Under the pieces are notes generated by a model. The model had not been told where the DNA came from. It saw only the letters and a list, made by a program, of their open reading frames with translations, and did no database searches. Below, one piece after another: positions 50,519-58,952 of a DNA stretch of 64,000 nucleotides (position 1 is the first letter of the stretch; every line of letters begins with the position of its first letter). The DNA lies in the NCBI RefSeq assembly GCF_014646295.1, contig NZ_BMNE01000005.1, positions 101,743 through 165,742 of the forward strand. Direction: 5' to 3'. A program made the position numbers and the translations under genes. The stretch comes from Nocardia rhizosphaerihabitans (lineage in GTDB: Bacteria > Actinomycetota > Actinomycetes > Mycobacteriales > Mycobacteriaceae).

Positions 50519-51505
50519 ATGAGCACGCCAGTTCGCGACCTGATCATCGTCGGCTCAGGACCCGCCGGCTACACGGCAGCCGTCTACGCCGCTCGCGCGG
50601 AACTACAGCCCCTCGTCTTCGAGGGCACCCAGTTCGGCGGCGCCCTGATGACCACCACCGAGGTGGAGAACTTCCCCGGCTTCCGCGAAGGCATCATGGG
50701 TCCCGACCTGATGGAGCAGATGCGCGAGCAGGCCAAGCGTTTCGGCGCCGACCTGCGCACCGAGGACGTCGACGCGATCGACCTGTCCGGCCCGATCAAG
50801 AAGGTGACCGTCGGCGACGAGACCTTCGAGGCCTACGCCATCGTCCTCGCCATGGGCTCGGCCGCGCGCTACCTGCACGTGCCGGGTGAGCAGGAGCTGC
50901 TCGGCCGCGGCGTGAGCGCCTGCGCCACCTGCGACGGCTTCTTCTTCAAGGGCCAGGACATCGTCGTGGTCGGCGGCGGCGACTCGGCCATGGAGGAAGC
51001 GACCTTCCTCACCAAGTTCGCGGCCAGCGTCACCGTCGTGCACCGTCGCGAGGAGTTCCGCGCCTCGCGAATCATGCTCGAGCGCGCCAAGGCCAACGAC
51101 AAGATCAAGTTCCGGCTCAACGCCGAAGTGGTGAAGGTCAACGGCGAGAACAGCGTGTCCAGCCTCACCCTGCGCGACACCCGCACCGGCGAGGAGTCCG
51201 AGCTCGCCGCGACCGGCCTGTTCGTCGCCATCGGCCACGACCCGCGCAGCGAACTGGTCAAGGGCCAGGTCGCGCTCGACGGCGAAGGCTATGTGCAGGT
51301 GAGCGAGCCGGGCACCGCCACCGACGTGGCGGGCGTGTTCGCCGCGGGCGACCTGGTCGACCACACCTACCGGCAGGCGATCACCGCGGCGGGCACCGGC
51401 TGCCGCGCCGCGATCGACGCCGAGCGCTGGCTCGCCGAGCAGGGCGACATCACCGCGAACACCCTCGAAAACGCCGACGGCTCGGCAGCAGTGTCCACCA
51501 ACTGA
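50519..51505 (+). CDS. trxB: Thioredoxin reductase
   Basis: 328-residue flavoenzyme reducing thioredoxin with NADPH. FAD site GSGPAGYTAAVYAARAEL, redox pair CATC at residues 135-138 (SACATCDGFFF), NADPH site VVVGGGDSAMEEATFLTKF, and C-terminal FAD motif GVFAAGDLVDHTYRQAITA. Standard length. Sits in the SigM/RsmA operon region; ATG with GGAAGG 8 nt upstream. Confidence 0.97.
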   Translation: MSTPVRDLIIVGSGPAGYTAAVYAARAELQPLVFEGTQFGGALMTTTEVENFPGFREGIMGPDLMEQMREQAKRFGADLRTEDVDAIDLSGPIKKVTVGDETFEAYAIVLAMGSAARYLHVPGEQELLGRGVSACATCDGFFFKGQDIVVVGGGDSAMEEATFLTKFAASVTVVHRREEFRASRIMLERAKANDKIKFRLNAEVVKVNGENSVSSLTLRDTRTGEESELAATGLFVAIGHDPRSELVKGQVALDGEGYVQVSEPGTATDVAGVFAAGDLVDHTYRQAITAAGTGCRAAIDAERWLAEQGDITANTLENADGSAAVSTN

Positions 51506-51546
51506 TTTCGAGCACGTCGAGTTCCACCCCAGCAAGGAGTACACCC

Positions 51547-51879
51547 ATGGCCGAGAGCGCCAACACCATCACCGTCACCGACCAGTCCTTCGCCGATGAC
51601 GTCCTGCTCAGCGAGAAGCCGGTGCTGGTCGACTTCTGGGCCGACTGGTGCGGTCCGTGCAAGATGGTCGCCCCCGTGCTGGAGGAGATCGCGGGCACGC
51701 ACGCCGACAAGCTGACGATCGCCAAGCTCGACACCGAGGCCAACCCCGGCACCGCCCGCGATTACCAGATCCTGTCCCTGCCGACGATGATCCTGTTCCA
51801 GGGCGGCAAGCCCGTGAAGCAGATCGTCGGCGCCAAGGGCAAGGCCGCGCTGCTGCGCGAACTCGACGGCCTGATCTGA
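51547..51879 (+). CDS. trxA: Thioredoxin
   Basis: 110 residues, classic fold: LVDFWADWCGPCKMVAPVLE with Cys35 and Cys38, and the cis-Pro in LSLPTMILFQGGK. 41 nt after trxB, AAGGAG upstream. Reduced by the TrxB encoded just before it. Confidence 0.97.
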   Translation: MAESANTITVTDQSFADDVLLSEKPVLVDFWADWCGPCKMVAPVLEEIAGTHADKLTIAKLDTEANPGTARDYQILSLPTMILFQGGKPVKQIVGAKGKAALLRELDGLI

Positions 51880-51997
51880 CAAAAGCACCTCCTACCGGCC
51901 GACGCGCCGTAGGATGCCTGGACCCGGGATTCCCGTAAAGCGCCCCGGGTCTGAGACAATCGAGGCGACGCTCCGGCCGAAGAAAGGGCTCTTACGC

Positions 51998-53191
51998 ATG
52001 CACCGACTTCGTCACGGCGATTCAGGACCAGCCGTCGCAGAGGTTCGGAGCACCCTCGCAAGCCTCGGCTTCCTGCATCCCCAGCACGGCGACTACTGGA
52101 AGGACACCGACGCGGAGTTCGACCGCCCGCTCGACTCGGCGGTTCGCGCGTTCCAGCAGCAGCGCGGTCTGCTCGTCGACGGGGTCGTCGGTCCGGCGAC
52201 CTATCGCGCGCTGAAGGAAGCCTCCTACCGCCTGGGTGCCCGCACGCTGATCTACCAGCTGTCCGCGCCGCTCTACGGTGACGACGTGGCCACCCTGCAG
52301 CGCAAGCTGCAGGACCTCGGCTTCTACGTGCACCGGGTCGACGGCTACTTCGGCCCGCACACCCACGACGGTCTCAGCGCCTTCCAGCGCGAGATCGGCC
52401 TGTCCGCCGACGGCATCTGCGGTCCCGACACGTTGCGTTCGCTGGATCTGCTCGGCGCGCGCGTCACCGGCGGCAACCCGCATCGCATCGCCGAGGAAGA
52501 GGTGGTGCACCGGGCGGGCCCGCAGCTCACCGGCAAGCGGATCGTCATCGATCCCGGATTCGGCGGCGCCGACAAGGGTTTCGCGGTGCCCACCGAGTTC
52601 GGTGACGTCTACGAGTCGGAGATCCTCTGGGATCTGGCCTCCCGGCTCGAGGGCCGGATGGCCGCCACCGGCATGGAGACGTTCCTGTCCCGGCCGTGGG
52701 GCGCCAACCCCACCGATGCCGAACGCGCGGAGACCTCCAACGCCTTCGACGCCGACCTGATGATCTCGCTGCGCTGCGCCACCAGCGACAACCCGTCCGC
52801 CAAGGGCGTCGCCGGTTTCTACTTCGGCAACTCGCACGGCTCGGTGTCGATGATCGGGCAGGTGCTGGCCGGGTTCATCCAGCGCGAGGTGGTCGCCCGT
52901 ACCTCGGTGCAGGACTGCCGGACTCATCAGCGCACCTGGGATCTGCTGCGGCTCACCAAGATGCCGACGGTCCAGGTCGATCTCGGCTACCTCACCAACG
53001 AATACGACGCCTCGGTGCTCACCAATCCGCGCATGCGCGACGTGATCGCCGAAGCCATCCTCATCTCGGTCAAGCGGCTGTACCTACTCGGCCAGGACGA
53101 CCAACCCACCGGTACCTACACCTTCGCCGAGCTGCTTGCCGAAGAGCTGGCCGCCGCGGAGTCGGGCAACGTCCCCGTGCCGCGCGCCTGA
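51998..53191 (+). CDS. cwlM: CwlM, catalytically degenerate N-acetylmuramoyl-L-alanine amidase
   Basis: 397 residues: two peptidoglycan-binding PG_binding_1 domains (RHGDSGPAVAEVRSTLASLG; GDDVATLQRKLQDLGFYVHR) and an Amidase_3 domain. The zinc sites are altered: IDPGFGG instead of IDPGHGG, SLRCA instead of SxHxA, and VQVDLGYLTN where active enzymes have Glu; only the Glu in YESEILWDL remains. This fits CwlM, a PknB-regulated activator of MurA in mycobacteria rather than a hydrolase. No signal peptide, so cytosolic. ATG 51998 with AAAGGG upstream; 28 more codons are open upstream. Confidence 0.92.
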   Translation: MHRLRHGDSGPAVAEVRSTLASLGFLHPQHGDYWKDTDAEFDRPLDSAVRAFQQQRGLLVDGVVGPATYRALKEASYRLGARTLIYQLSAPLYGDDVATLQRKLQDLGFYVHRVDGYFGPHTHDGLSAFQREIGLSADGICGPDTLRSLDLLGARVTGGNPHRIAEEEVVHRAGPQLTGKRIVIDPGFGGADKGFAVPTEFGDVYESEILWDLASRLEGRMAATGMETFLSRPWGANPTDAERAETSNAFDADLMISLRCATSDNPSAKGVAGFYFGNSHGSVSMIGQVLAGFIQREVVARTSVQDCRTHQRTWDLLRLTKMPTVQVDLGYLTNEYDASVLTNPRMRDVIAEAILISVKRLYLLGQDDQPTGTYTFAELLAEELAAAESGNVPVPRA

Positions 53192-53205
53192 CGCTTTCAG
53201 GACGC

Positions 53206-53244
53206 AAAAGGCCCCGCGGATTCACCATTCCGCGGGGCCTTTCC
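53206..53244. terminator. Terminator after cwlM
   Basis: AAAAGGCCCCGCGG, loop, CCGCGGGGCCTTT: GC-rich stem with flanking A and T runs, usable in both directions; isolates cwlM from the converging gene. Confidence 0.88.
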
Positions 53245-53334
53245 ACTGATCTCGCGACTACATGGGTAACTCACCGGGAACGGGCCGACGTACCCTCATG
53301 CTCGCCGCCGGCCGCGTCGCTACCCACTCCGCAC

Positions 53335-54102
53335 CTAAGACTGGCCGGCAGTCACGGGGAGGCGGATCTGCGCCGCGGCGAGCAGCTGGTCGAGTGCGCG
53401 CTCGACGTCTTCCTTCCAGCCGTGGTCGGAATCCAGTTCCAGCCGCAGCCGGGGGAAGCGATGATGCGGGGCCACCACTTCGAAACCGACCTCGGTGAGG
53501 AAATCGGCGTCGATCATGCAGGTTTCGGGGGTGCAGTGGGTCGCGGCGGCCGGATCCCGCAGCGGCGCCGCGATCCGTTCCATCAGCCGCATCGAGGACC
53601 CGAGACCGCGGTCGGCCAGCGAGTTGCTCGCCGGACCGTTGCGAATACCGAACGCCTCGATCGCGCGCACGCCACGACGCACCAGATCGGCCACCACGGC
53701 CTGAATCAGCCGATGGGCTACATCGGCCTCCTCGTAGGGGAATTCGGCCTGCAGCGTGGTCAGCAGGACCGCGTCCGGGCTCACGGGGGAGGTGGGGAAC
53801 AGGGTCGACCGCGGCACGGCACTCGGGGGCGAGTACAGCGCGCAGCCGGCGATGTTGTTGTCGACATGCGCCAGCTGACCGCACGAGCCCCATTCGAGCA
53901 TCACGGTCGAGAGCCAGGCTTCCTTCTCGAAGACCGGATCGCTGAAGGCGTGGGAGTCGGCAGCGACGGCAGGATCGAGCTCCCAGAACACACACCGCCG
54001 GGTGTGCGCCGGGAGCTGATCGAGTCGATCGAGAGTCAATGCTGTGACGCTGGTCGACACCGCTCTGCTCAGCCTCCAGCTGTCCGATTCATCCACGCTC
54101 AC
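53335..54102 (-). CDS. GNAT-like acetyltransferase, conserved parB neighbour
   Basis: 255 residues from GTG 54102 (a GTG at 54060 with GGAGG 12 nt upstream is the alternative and gives the more family-like start, VSTSVTALTLDRLDQLPAHT). The N-terminal half (RRCVFWELDPAVAAD, TVMLEWGSCGQLAHVDNNIA) and the region RLIQAVVADLVRRGVRAIEA are conserved in the gene found between cwlM and parB in Corynebacteriales (Rv3916c). GNAT membership is from general layout; function unknown. Confidence 0.75.
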   Translation of the reverse strand: MSVDESDSWRLSRAVSTSVTALTLDRLDQLPAHTRRCVFWELDPAVAADSHAFSDPVFEKEAWLSTVMLEWGSCGQLAHVDNNIAGCALYSPPSAVPRSTLFPTSPVSPDAVLLTTLQAEFPYEEADVAHRLIQAVVADLVRRGVRAIEAFGIRNGPASNSLADRGLGSSMRLMERIAAPLRDPAAATHCTPETCMIDADFLTEVGFEVVAPHHRFPRLRLELDSDHGWKEDVERALDQLLAAAQIRLPVTAGQS

Positions 54103-54110
54103 GCCACATC

Positions 54111-54139
54111 ACTATCCACAGTAATGCCGCCTCTTTCAA
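54111..54139 (-). promoter_or_regulatory. Promoter of the gene upstream of parB
   Basis: On the minus strand TTGAAA (54139-54134), 17 nt, GATAGT (54116-54111), then 8 nt to GTG 54102. Good -35/-10 match and spacing in an AT-richer patch. Confidence 0.55.
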
Positions 54140-54166
54140 TTATGTAGAAAGGCTGGGAGTGCCCCG

Positions 54167-55195
54167 TCACAGTGACGTTTCAGGGCCGGATTGCTCCATC
54201 AGCGCCACAATGCGCTCGAGATCTTCGACGGAACCGAACTCGACAACGATCTTGCCTTTACGCTTCCCGAGGCTGACCGTGACCCGGGTGTCGTAGGAGC
54301 CCGACAACCGTTCGGCCACTTCCTGCAAACCCGGCATGTGGATCGGCTTACGTTTCGGCGCCGGGGGAGCGACCTCCGACGGATTGCGGTTCGCGAGCGT
54401 CACCGCTTCCTCGGTGGCCCGGACCGACAGTCCCTCGGCGACGATCCGCGCCGCCAGCACTTCCTGCGCATCGGCACCGGCATCCAAACCGAGCAGCGCC
54501 CTGGCGTGGCCGGCCGAGAGAACCCCGGCGGCCACCCGACGCTGCACGGGGATCGGCAGCTTCAGCAGTCGGATCATATTCGTCACCACCGGCCGGGAGC
54601 GACCGATTCGCGTGGCCAATTCCTCGTGGGTGACGTCGAATTCCTCGAGCAGCTGCTGATAGGCGGCCGCCTCTTCGAGCGGGTTCAGCTGCACGCGGTG
54701 GATGTTCTCCAGCAGCGCGTCGCGCAGCATCGCGCCGTCGTCGGTATCCCGGATGATCGCGGGGATCGTCGCCAGTCCGGCTTCCTGGCACGCGCGCCAG
54801 CGGCGCTCACCCATGACCAACTGGAACTTGTCGACGCCCGGTTCGACGCGACGCACCACGATCGGCTGCATCAGGCCGAACTCGCGAATCGAGTGCACCA
54901 GCTCCGCCAGCGCCTCTTCCTCGAAGACCTGACGCGGCTGCTTCGGATTCGGCTCGATCTGGTCGGCAGGCACCTCGCGGTAGACCGCGCCGCCGGGGGA
55001 GACGAGGTCTTCCTCGGGCTCGGGTTCGGCATCCGGAACGCGATGCAGGAACGCCTCGGCCGGCTGCGGGCCGATCGGGTTGATCCCGATCACGCTCGCC
55101 GCGGCACTGCTGAGACCCGGCGCCGTCGCTGCCGGACCCGTCGGGATCAGTGCGGCCAAGCCGCGCCCGAGACCGCCCTTTTTCGCCTGACTCAT
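54167..55195 (-). CDS. parB: Chromosome-partitioning protein ParB
   Basis: 342-residue CTP-dependent DNA clamp that loads at parS. CTP-binding boxes QIEPNPKQPRQVFEEEALAE, GERRWRACQEAG, ENIHRVQLNPLEEAAAY; HTH TRIGRSRPVVTNMIRLLKLP; C-terminal dimerisation helix-sheet (GKRKGKIVVEFGSVEDLERI). 31 nt after parA. Several parS-like sites lie within 4 kb. Confidence 0.97.
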   Translation of the reverse strand: MSQAKKGGLGRGLAALIPTGPAATAPGLSSAAASVIGINPIGPQPAEAFLHRVPDAEPEPEEDLVSPGGAVYREVPADQIEPNPKQPRQVFEEEALAELVHSIREFGLMQPIVVRRVEPGVDKFQLVMGERRWRACQEAGLATIPAIIRDTDDGAMLRDALLENIHRVQLNPLEEAAAYQQLLEEFDVTHEELATRIGRSRPVVTNMIRLLKLPIPVQRRVAAGVLSAGHARALLGLDAGADAQEVLAARIVAEGLSVRATEEAVTLANRNPSEVAPPAPKRKPIHMPGLQEVAERLSGSYDTRVTVSLGKRKGKIVVEFGSVEDLERIVALMEQSGPETSL

Positions 55196-55226
55196 CGGCT
55201 ACCGATCCCTTCTTCGTTCCAACTCA

Positions 55227-56222
55227 CTACGACGCGTCCTGGCGGAGCTGGGCACGGGCGGCGAGCTCGCGCCCCGCGTCCAGGTAGCTCATCGCGCCGC
55301 GGGAGCCTGGATCATAATCGAGCACGGTCATGCCGTAGCCCGGTGCCTCCGAGACCTTCACGCTGCGCGGGATCATCGACTTGAGCACGACGTCGCCGAA
55401 GTGGTTGCGCACTTCCTCGGCCACCTGGTCGGCCAGTTTGGTGCGGCCGTCGTACATCGTCAGTAGCACGGTCGAGACGTGGAGTTCGGGATTGAGGTGC
55501 GCCTGCACCAGCCCGATATTGCGGAGCAGCTGGCCGACGCCCTCCAGTGCGTAGTACTCGCACTGGATCGGGATCAGCACTTCCTTGGCCGCCACGAGCG
55601 CGTTGACGGTGAGCAGGCCGAGGGAGGGTGGGCAGTCGATCAGGACGTAATCGATGTCGTAACCGGCGATGGCCGCCTCGTGGATCGCGGTCTTCAGACG
55701 ACCTTCCCTGGCGACCATCGAGACCAGTTCGATCTCGGCGCCGGCGAGGTCGATCGTCGCCGGAACGCACAGCAGCCGTTCGCTGTGCGGGCTCTGCTGG
55801 ATCGCGTCCTTGACGGCGACTTCGCCGATCAACAGCTCGTAGCTGGAAGGGACCCCGGAGTGATGCGCGACGCCCAGCGCCGTGCTCGCGTTGCCCTGCG
55901 GATCGAGATCGACGACAAGCACCGTCATACCCTGGTGCGCTAGTGCCGCAGCGAGATTGACCGTCGTCGTGGTTTTACCCACGCCGCCCTTCTGGTTGGC
56001 GATGGTGATGATCCGTTGCTCGCGGGGTTTCGGCACAGTGACCTTTCCTGGATGCAGAATCTGGCTGGCGCGTTGCGCTTCCGCCGCGATCGGGGTCTCG
56101 GCCGGGGAGATATTCCCGAAAGGAGTGTTCCCGAACGTCTCCGCGTCGAAGTTGCTGGAATCCAGCATCCCCGGGACCCGCGACGCTGTTTCCCGTGAAA
56201 CATTCGCCGGACCGCTCGACAT
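55227..56222 (-). CDS. parA: Chromosome-partitioning ATPase ParA
   Basis: 331-residue deviant Walker ATPase: ANQKGGVGKTTTTVNLA, VLVVDLDPQGNASTALG, VLIDCPPSLGLLTVNAL. The N-terminus (about 65 residues before the core) includes NVSRETASR, encoded across a parS-like site at 56187. ATG 56222 with AGGAG 7 nt upstream. Together with ParB it moves the origin region. Confidence 0.96.
   Translation of the reverse strand: MSSGPANVSRETASRVPGMLDSSNFDAETFGNTPFGNISPAETPIAAEAQRASQILHPGKVTVPKPREQRIITIANQKGGVGKTTTTVNLAAALAHQGMTVLVVDLDPQGNASTALGVAHHSGVPSSYELLIGEVAVKDAIQQSPHSERLLCVPATIDLAGAEIELVSMVAREGRLKTAIHEAAIAGYDIDYVLIDCPPSLGLLTVNALVAAKEVLIPIQCEYYALEGVGQLLRNIGLVQAHLNPELHVSTVLLTMYDGRTKLADQVAEEVRNHFGDVVLKSMIPRSVKVSEAPGYGMTVLDYDPGSRGAMSYLDAGRELAARAQLRQDAS
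56187..56202. other. parS site within the parA 5' end
   Basis: TGTTTCCCGTGAAACA, one mismatch from TGTTTCACGTGAAACA. Confidence 0.85.
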
Positions 56223-56446
56223 AGACTGCTCCTAACCCGAGAAACTTCAGATCACGTACTCCCGACCGAGCGTCGGCGCCGTGTCATCACAAACAAGTTC
56301 GGGGGCGTCCGGCCACATCCGCGGTGGCTCCCGGCGCGCACGCCCGACTGTGAACAGCTTGCCAGCCCCGCGACAGATAGGAAAGCTGAATCGCGGCACG
56401 CCGGGAAGGACACACCCAAGTTCGCGCAAATTGGTTTCCAGAGCGA

Positions 56447-56462
56447 TGTTTCACGGGAAACA
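56447..56462. other. parS site upstream of parA
   Basis: TGTTTCACGGGAAACA, one mismatch from the consensus palindrome. Confidence 0.85.
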
Positions 56463-56522
56463 CGGGGGAGCGGTCGCGTCGAAAAGGGTGGGCGATCAGC
56501 CTTCCGACCCGACACTCGACCC

Positions 56523-57434
56523 GTGATACCAGCTGTCCGAACGGTCCGCGCGATCGCCACCTACCGCGAACAGATCCTCGGCGAGCCACCGGCTTTCACC
56601 ACCCCGAGTCATCGGCGTGGCACGACACGTGGCCGGTGCGTCAGCGCCGCACCGCGATACTCGACGTGCCGACGGTGGTCCTGTCGCTCCTGTCGGTTCG
56701 GTGGGACCGTGACGACGATGCCGTCGGCGGCATCGTCACCTACCGCGCCCGAGGCGCTCGAACCTTCGGCCGCCGCACTGGAACCGGCGACGGTCGTCGG
56801 CGAAGCCGAACTCTCCGACCAGCATCCGCTCCGGTAGCCATGGGCCATCCCGGCGACGCTTCGGGAAGCGCGGCCTGACTCAAGGGCTACCCGCCTCCGC
56901 TCAGACCGAACGCGACATCGTCGCCTGGCTCGCCGACCCAACCCTCCAGCGAGAGTCATTGCTCGGCGGCGAGACCAAATGATCACCACTAATCTCCCCG
57001 GCACCGCGCACAGCGTCCTCGATAAGCTGCCGTCGCTCATCGGCGATCTCGAATCATGTGGGGCCACCGACGACTGTCGTCCACGGCGACTCCACCGCCG
57101 ACAACTGTCATGTGGCGGCGGAGCAGCTGTCCATCCTCGACTTCGCCGATGGCCACCACGGCCATCCCGCGATAGACGGACTCCGTCCCGCGATCTTCCT
57201 GTCAGCCGATCTCACTCGCCATTCCCGTGCCGCGTGGATCGACGCGTCGCAGTATCCGATCTCGGACAGGGATCCACACCGCGCCCCGCTTTGCGTCGAG
57301 CCACTGATGCGACTCAGCCACGCGCACCGCTATCAAGATTCCTCGGCGGGATCGAGCCGAGTGAGCGGATCCATCACGAGGGCAATCCGGTCGGCGAAAT
57401 TCGACGGGCGATCGCCTACGCCAACCGCCGGTGA
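56523..57434 (+). pseudogene. Frameshifted APH-type phosphotransferase pseudogene
   Basis: Decayed gene on the strand opposite to its neighbours, filling most of the unusually long rsmG-parA gap (1.34 kb). Pieces of one aminoglycoside/choline-kinase-like protein appear in different frames: GTG 56523 frame (RTVRAIATYREQILGEPPAF); about 56979-57065 (HSVLDKLPSLIGDLESCG); then, one base shifted, VVHGDSTADNCHV with the HGDxxxxN catalytic loop and ILDFADGHHGHPAIDGL with the metal Asp (57076-57190); then back in the previous frame FLGGIEPSERIHHEGNPVGE (from about 57343) to the stop at 57434. At least two to three frameshifts. Total span of about 300 codons fits the family. Confidence 0.62.
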
Positions 57435-57443
57435 CTGCGTCCG

Positions 57444-57459
57444 CGTTCCACGTGAAACA
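57444..57459. other. parS site between rsmG and the pseudogene
   Basis: CGTTCCACGTGAAACA; its reverse complement TGTTTCACGTGGAACG is the Streptomyces-type parS sequence with one terminal change. Confidence 0.8.
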
Positions 57460-57564
57460 TCCCGGGGAGCGGTGTGCCGCACCCTGTCGGAACCTCCGAA
57501 ATTCTGTCCGATTCGGGCGCAGACCAAACCCCTCGGCCAATTTCGTCACGTTACGAAAGCGGAA

Positions 57565-58305
57565 TTACCGCTTCCGTGCCTTCTTCTCCGCGCCCGCTGC
57601 CTTCCGGCCGGCCCGACGAGTCGGGCGCTCGGCGCGGGGGAGTAGTTCGGCGCTGATCACGAGAGTCGGGACTTCGACGATCCCGGCGCCGCAGCCGACG
57701 ACGCGGAGATCGGTGGCGCCGTCGCGAATCAGTTCGGCACCATCGCGTTCGAGTTCCTCGGCGGCACTGGTTCCCTTGAGGGCGAGCATCCGGCCGTGGT
57801 CACGGAGCAGGGGGAGCGACCAGTGCGCGAGCTTGGCGAGCGGGGCGACCGCGCGCGAGGTGACGACGTCCGCGCCGCCGGCTTCCTTGATGACACCGGA
57901 CTGCTCGGCGCGGCCGCGAACGACGGTGACGTTCTTGATACCGATCTCGTCGATGAACTCGCTCAGGAAGACCGTGCGACGCAGCAGCGGTTCCACGAGA
58001 GTGATGCGGAGATCCGGGCGGGCAATGGCCAGCGGAATGCCGGGGAGTCCCGCGCCGCTGCCGATGTCGACCACGGCCGCGCTCTCCTCGATCAGCTCGC
58101 CAACCACGGCGCAGTTGAGGATGTGACGCTCCCAGAGACGGGGGACTTCCCGCGGACCGATGAGGCCGCGTTCCACGCCGGCGGTGGCCAGTGCCGCGCA
58201 GTAGTGGCGGGCGAGGTCCAGGCGGTCGCCGAACACCCGCGCGGCGGCGGCAGGCGGTTCCAGCTCGGCGGACAGCGCACCCAGTTCTCGTTCCACGTGA
58301 AACAT
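57565..58305 (-). CDS. rsmG: 16S rRNA (guanine527-N7)-methyltransferase RsmG
   Basis: 246 residues from ATG 58305; the GTG 9 nt later has GGAAGG at better spacing and is a real alternative. SAM site AAVVDIGSGAGLPGIPLAIA, EPLLRRTVFLSEFIDEIG, VTSRAVAPLAKLAHWSLPLL. A Lys/Arg-rich tail (RRAGRKAAGAEKKARKR) ends the protein. MFHVERE at the start is encoded by a parS-like site, a recurrent pattern in gidB/rsmG genes. Confidence 0.94.
   Translation of the reverse strand: MFHVERELGALSAELEPPAAAARVFGDRLDLARHYCAALATAGVERGLIGPREVPRLWERHILNCAVVGELIEESAAVVDIGSGAGLPGIPLAIARPDLRITLVEPLLRRTVFLSEFIDEIGIKNVTVVRGRAEQSGVIKEAGGADVVTSRAVAPLAKLAHWSLPLLRDHGRMLALKGTSAAEELERDGAELIRDGATDLRVVGCGAGIVEVPTLVISAELLPRAERPTRRAGRKAAGAEKKARKR
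58289..58304. other. parS site at the rsmG start
   Basis: CGTTCCACGTGAAACA, identical to the site at 57444, immediately downstream of the ATG of rsmG. Confidence 0.8.
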
Positions 58306-58342
58306 CCTTCCGAGTGGTGGTCGATCGCAAGAGGGCATGAAT

Positions 58343-58374
58343 AAGGCCCCCGGTCCGAGACCGGAGGCCCTTTC
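58343..58374. terminator. Hairpin between jag and rsmG
   Basis: AAGGCC-CCCGGTC-cga-GACCGG-AGGCCCTTT, a strong stem with partial T run. It may attenuate read-through from the rpmH-jag block into rsmG. Confidence 0.65.
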
Positions 58375-58394
58375 ATGGTCGCGGCGGTGTCAGC

Positions 58395-58928
58395 CTACTC
58401 GGGCACTACCACCACATGGCGATTCGGCTCGACACCTTCGCTCTCGCTCGCCACGCCCTCGATATCGGCGACGGCGTCGTGCACGATCTTGCGCTCGAAC
58501 GGAGTCATCGCGGACAGCGCCTCGGGCTTGCCCGACTCGAGCACCCGCTTCGCGGCGGCGACGCCGAGCTCGCTCAGATCGGCGCGACGCTGCGCGCGCC
58601 AGCCGGCCACATCCAGCATCAGGCGGCTGCGAACGCCGGTCGCCTGCTGCACGGCCAGCCGGGTCAGCTCCTGCAGAGCGTCGAGGACTTCACCGTTGCG
58701 TCCGACGAGCTTGGTCAGATCACGGCCGCCGTCGATGCTCACGACGGCGCGATCGCCCTCGACATCGAGGTCGATATCGCCGTCGAAGTCGAGCACGTCC
58801 AGCAGCTGCTCGAGGTAGTCGCCCGCGATCTCGCCCTCTTCGATCAACGCTTCTTCGGCGTCGTTCACGACGTCAACAGTCGTCGCCACAGTGGCGTCCC
58901 CTCCGTCGGTCTCGGTCTCAACAGTCAT
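58395..58928 (-). CDS. jag: Jag/KhpB RNA-binding protein (KH + R3H)
   Basis: 177 residues: acidic N-terminus, a KH-type region (GGRDLTKLVGRNGEVLDALQ, ELTRLAVQQAT) and a C-terminal R3H domain (MTPFERKIVHDAVADIEGV). No Jag_N domain. Directly follows yidC by 24 nt as in most Gram-positive bacteria. Thought to bind small RNAs and affect cell division and envelope. Confidence 0.92.
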   Translation of the reverse strand: MTVETETDGGDATVATTVDVVNDAEEALIEEGEIAGDYLEQLLDVLDFDGDIDLDVEGDRAVVSIDGGRDLTKLVGRNGEVLDALQELTRLAVQQATGVRSRLMLDVAGWRAQRRADLSELGVAAAKRVLESGKPEALSAMTPFERKIVHDAVADIEGVASESEGVEPNRHVVVVPE

Positions 58929-58952
58929 TGGATTCCTCTATCTGATCGCCAC

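Noticed and set aside
56287..56589. Small minus-strand open frames between parA and the pseudogene
   Set aside because: No ribosome site, no conserved residues, and they overlap a parS site and the decayed APH gene.
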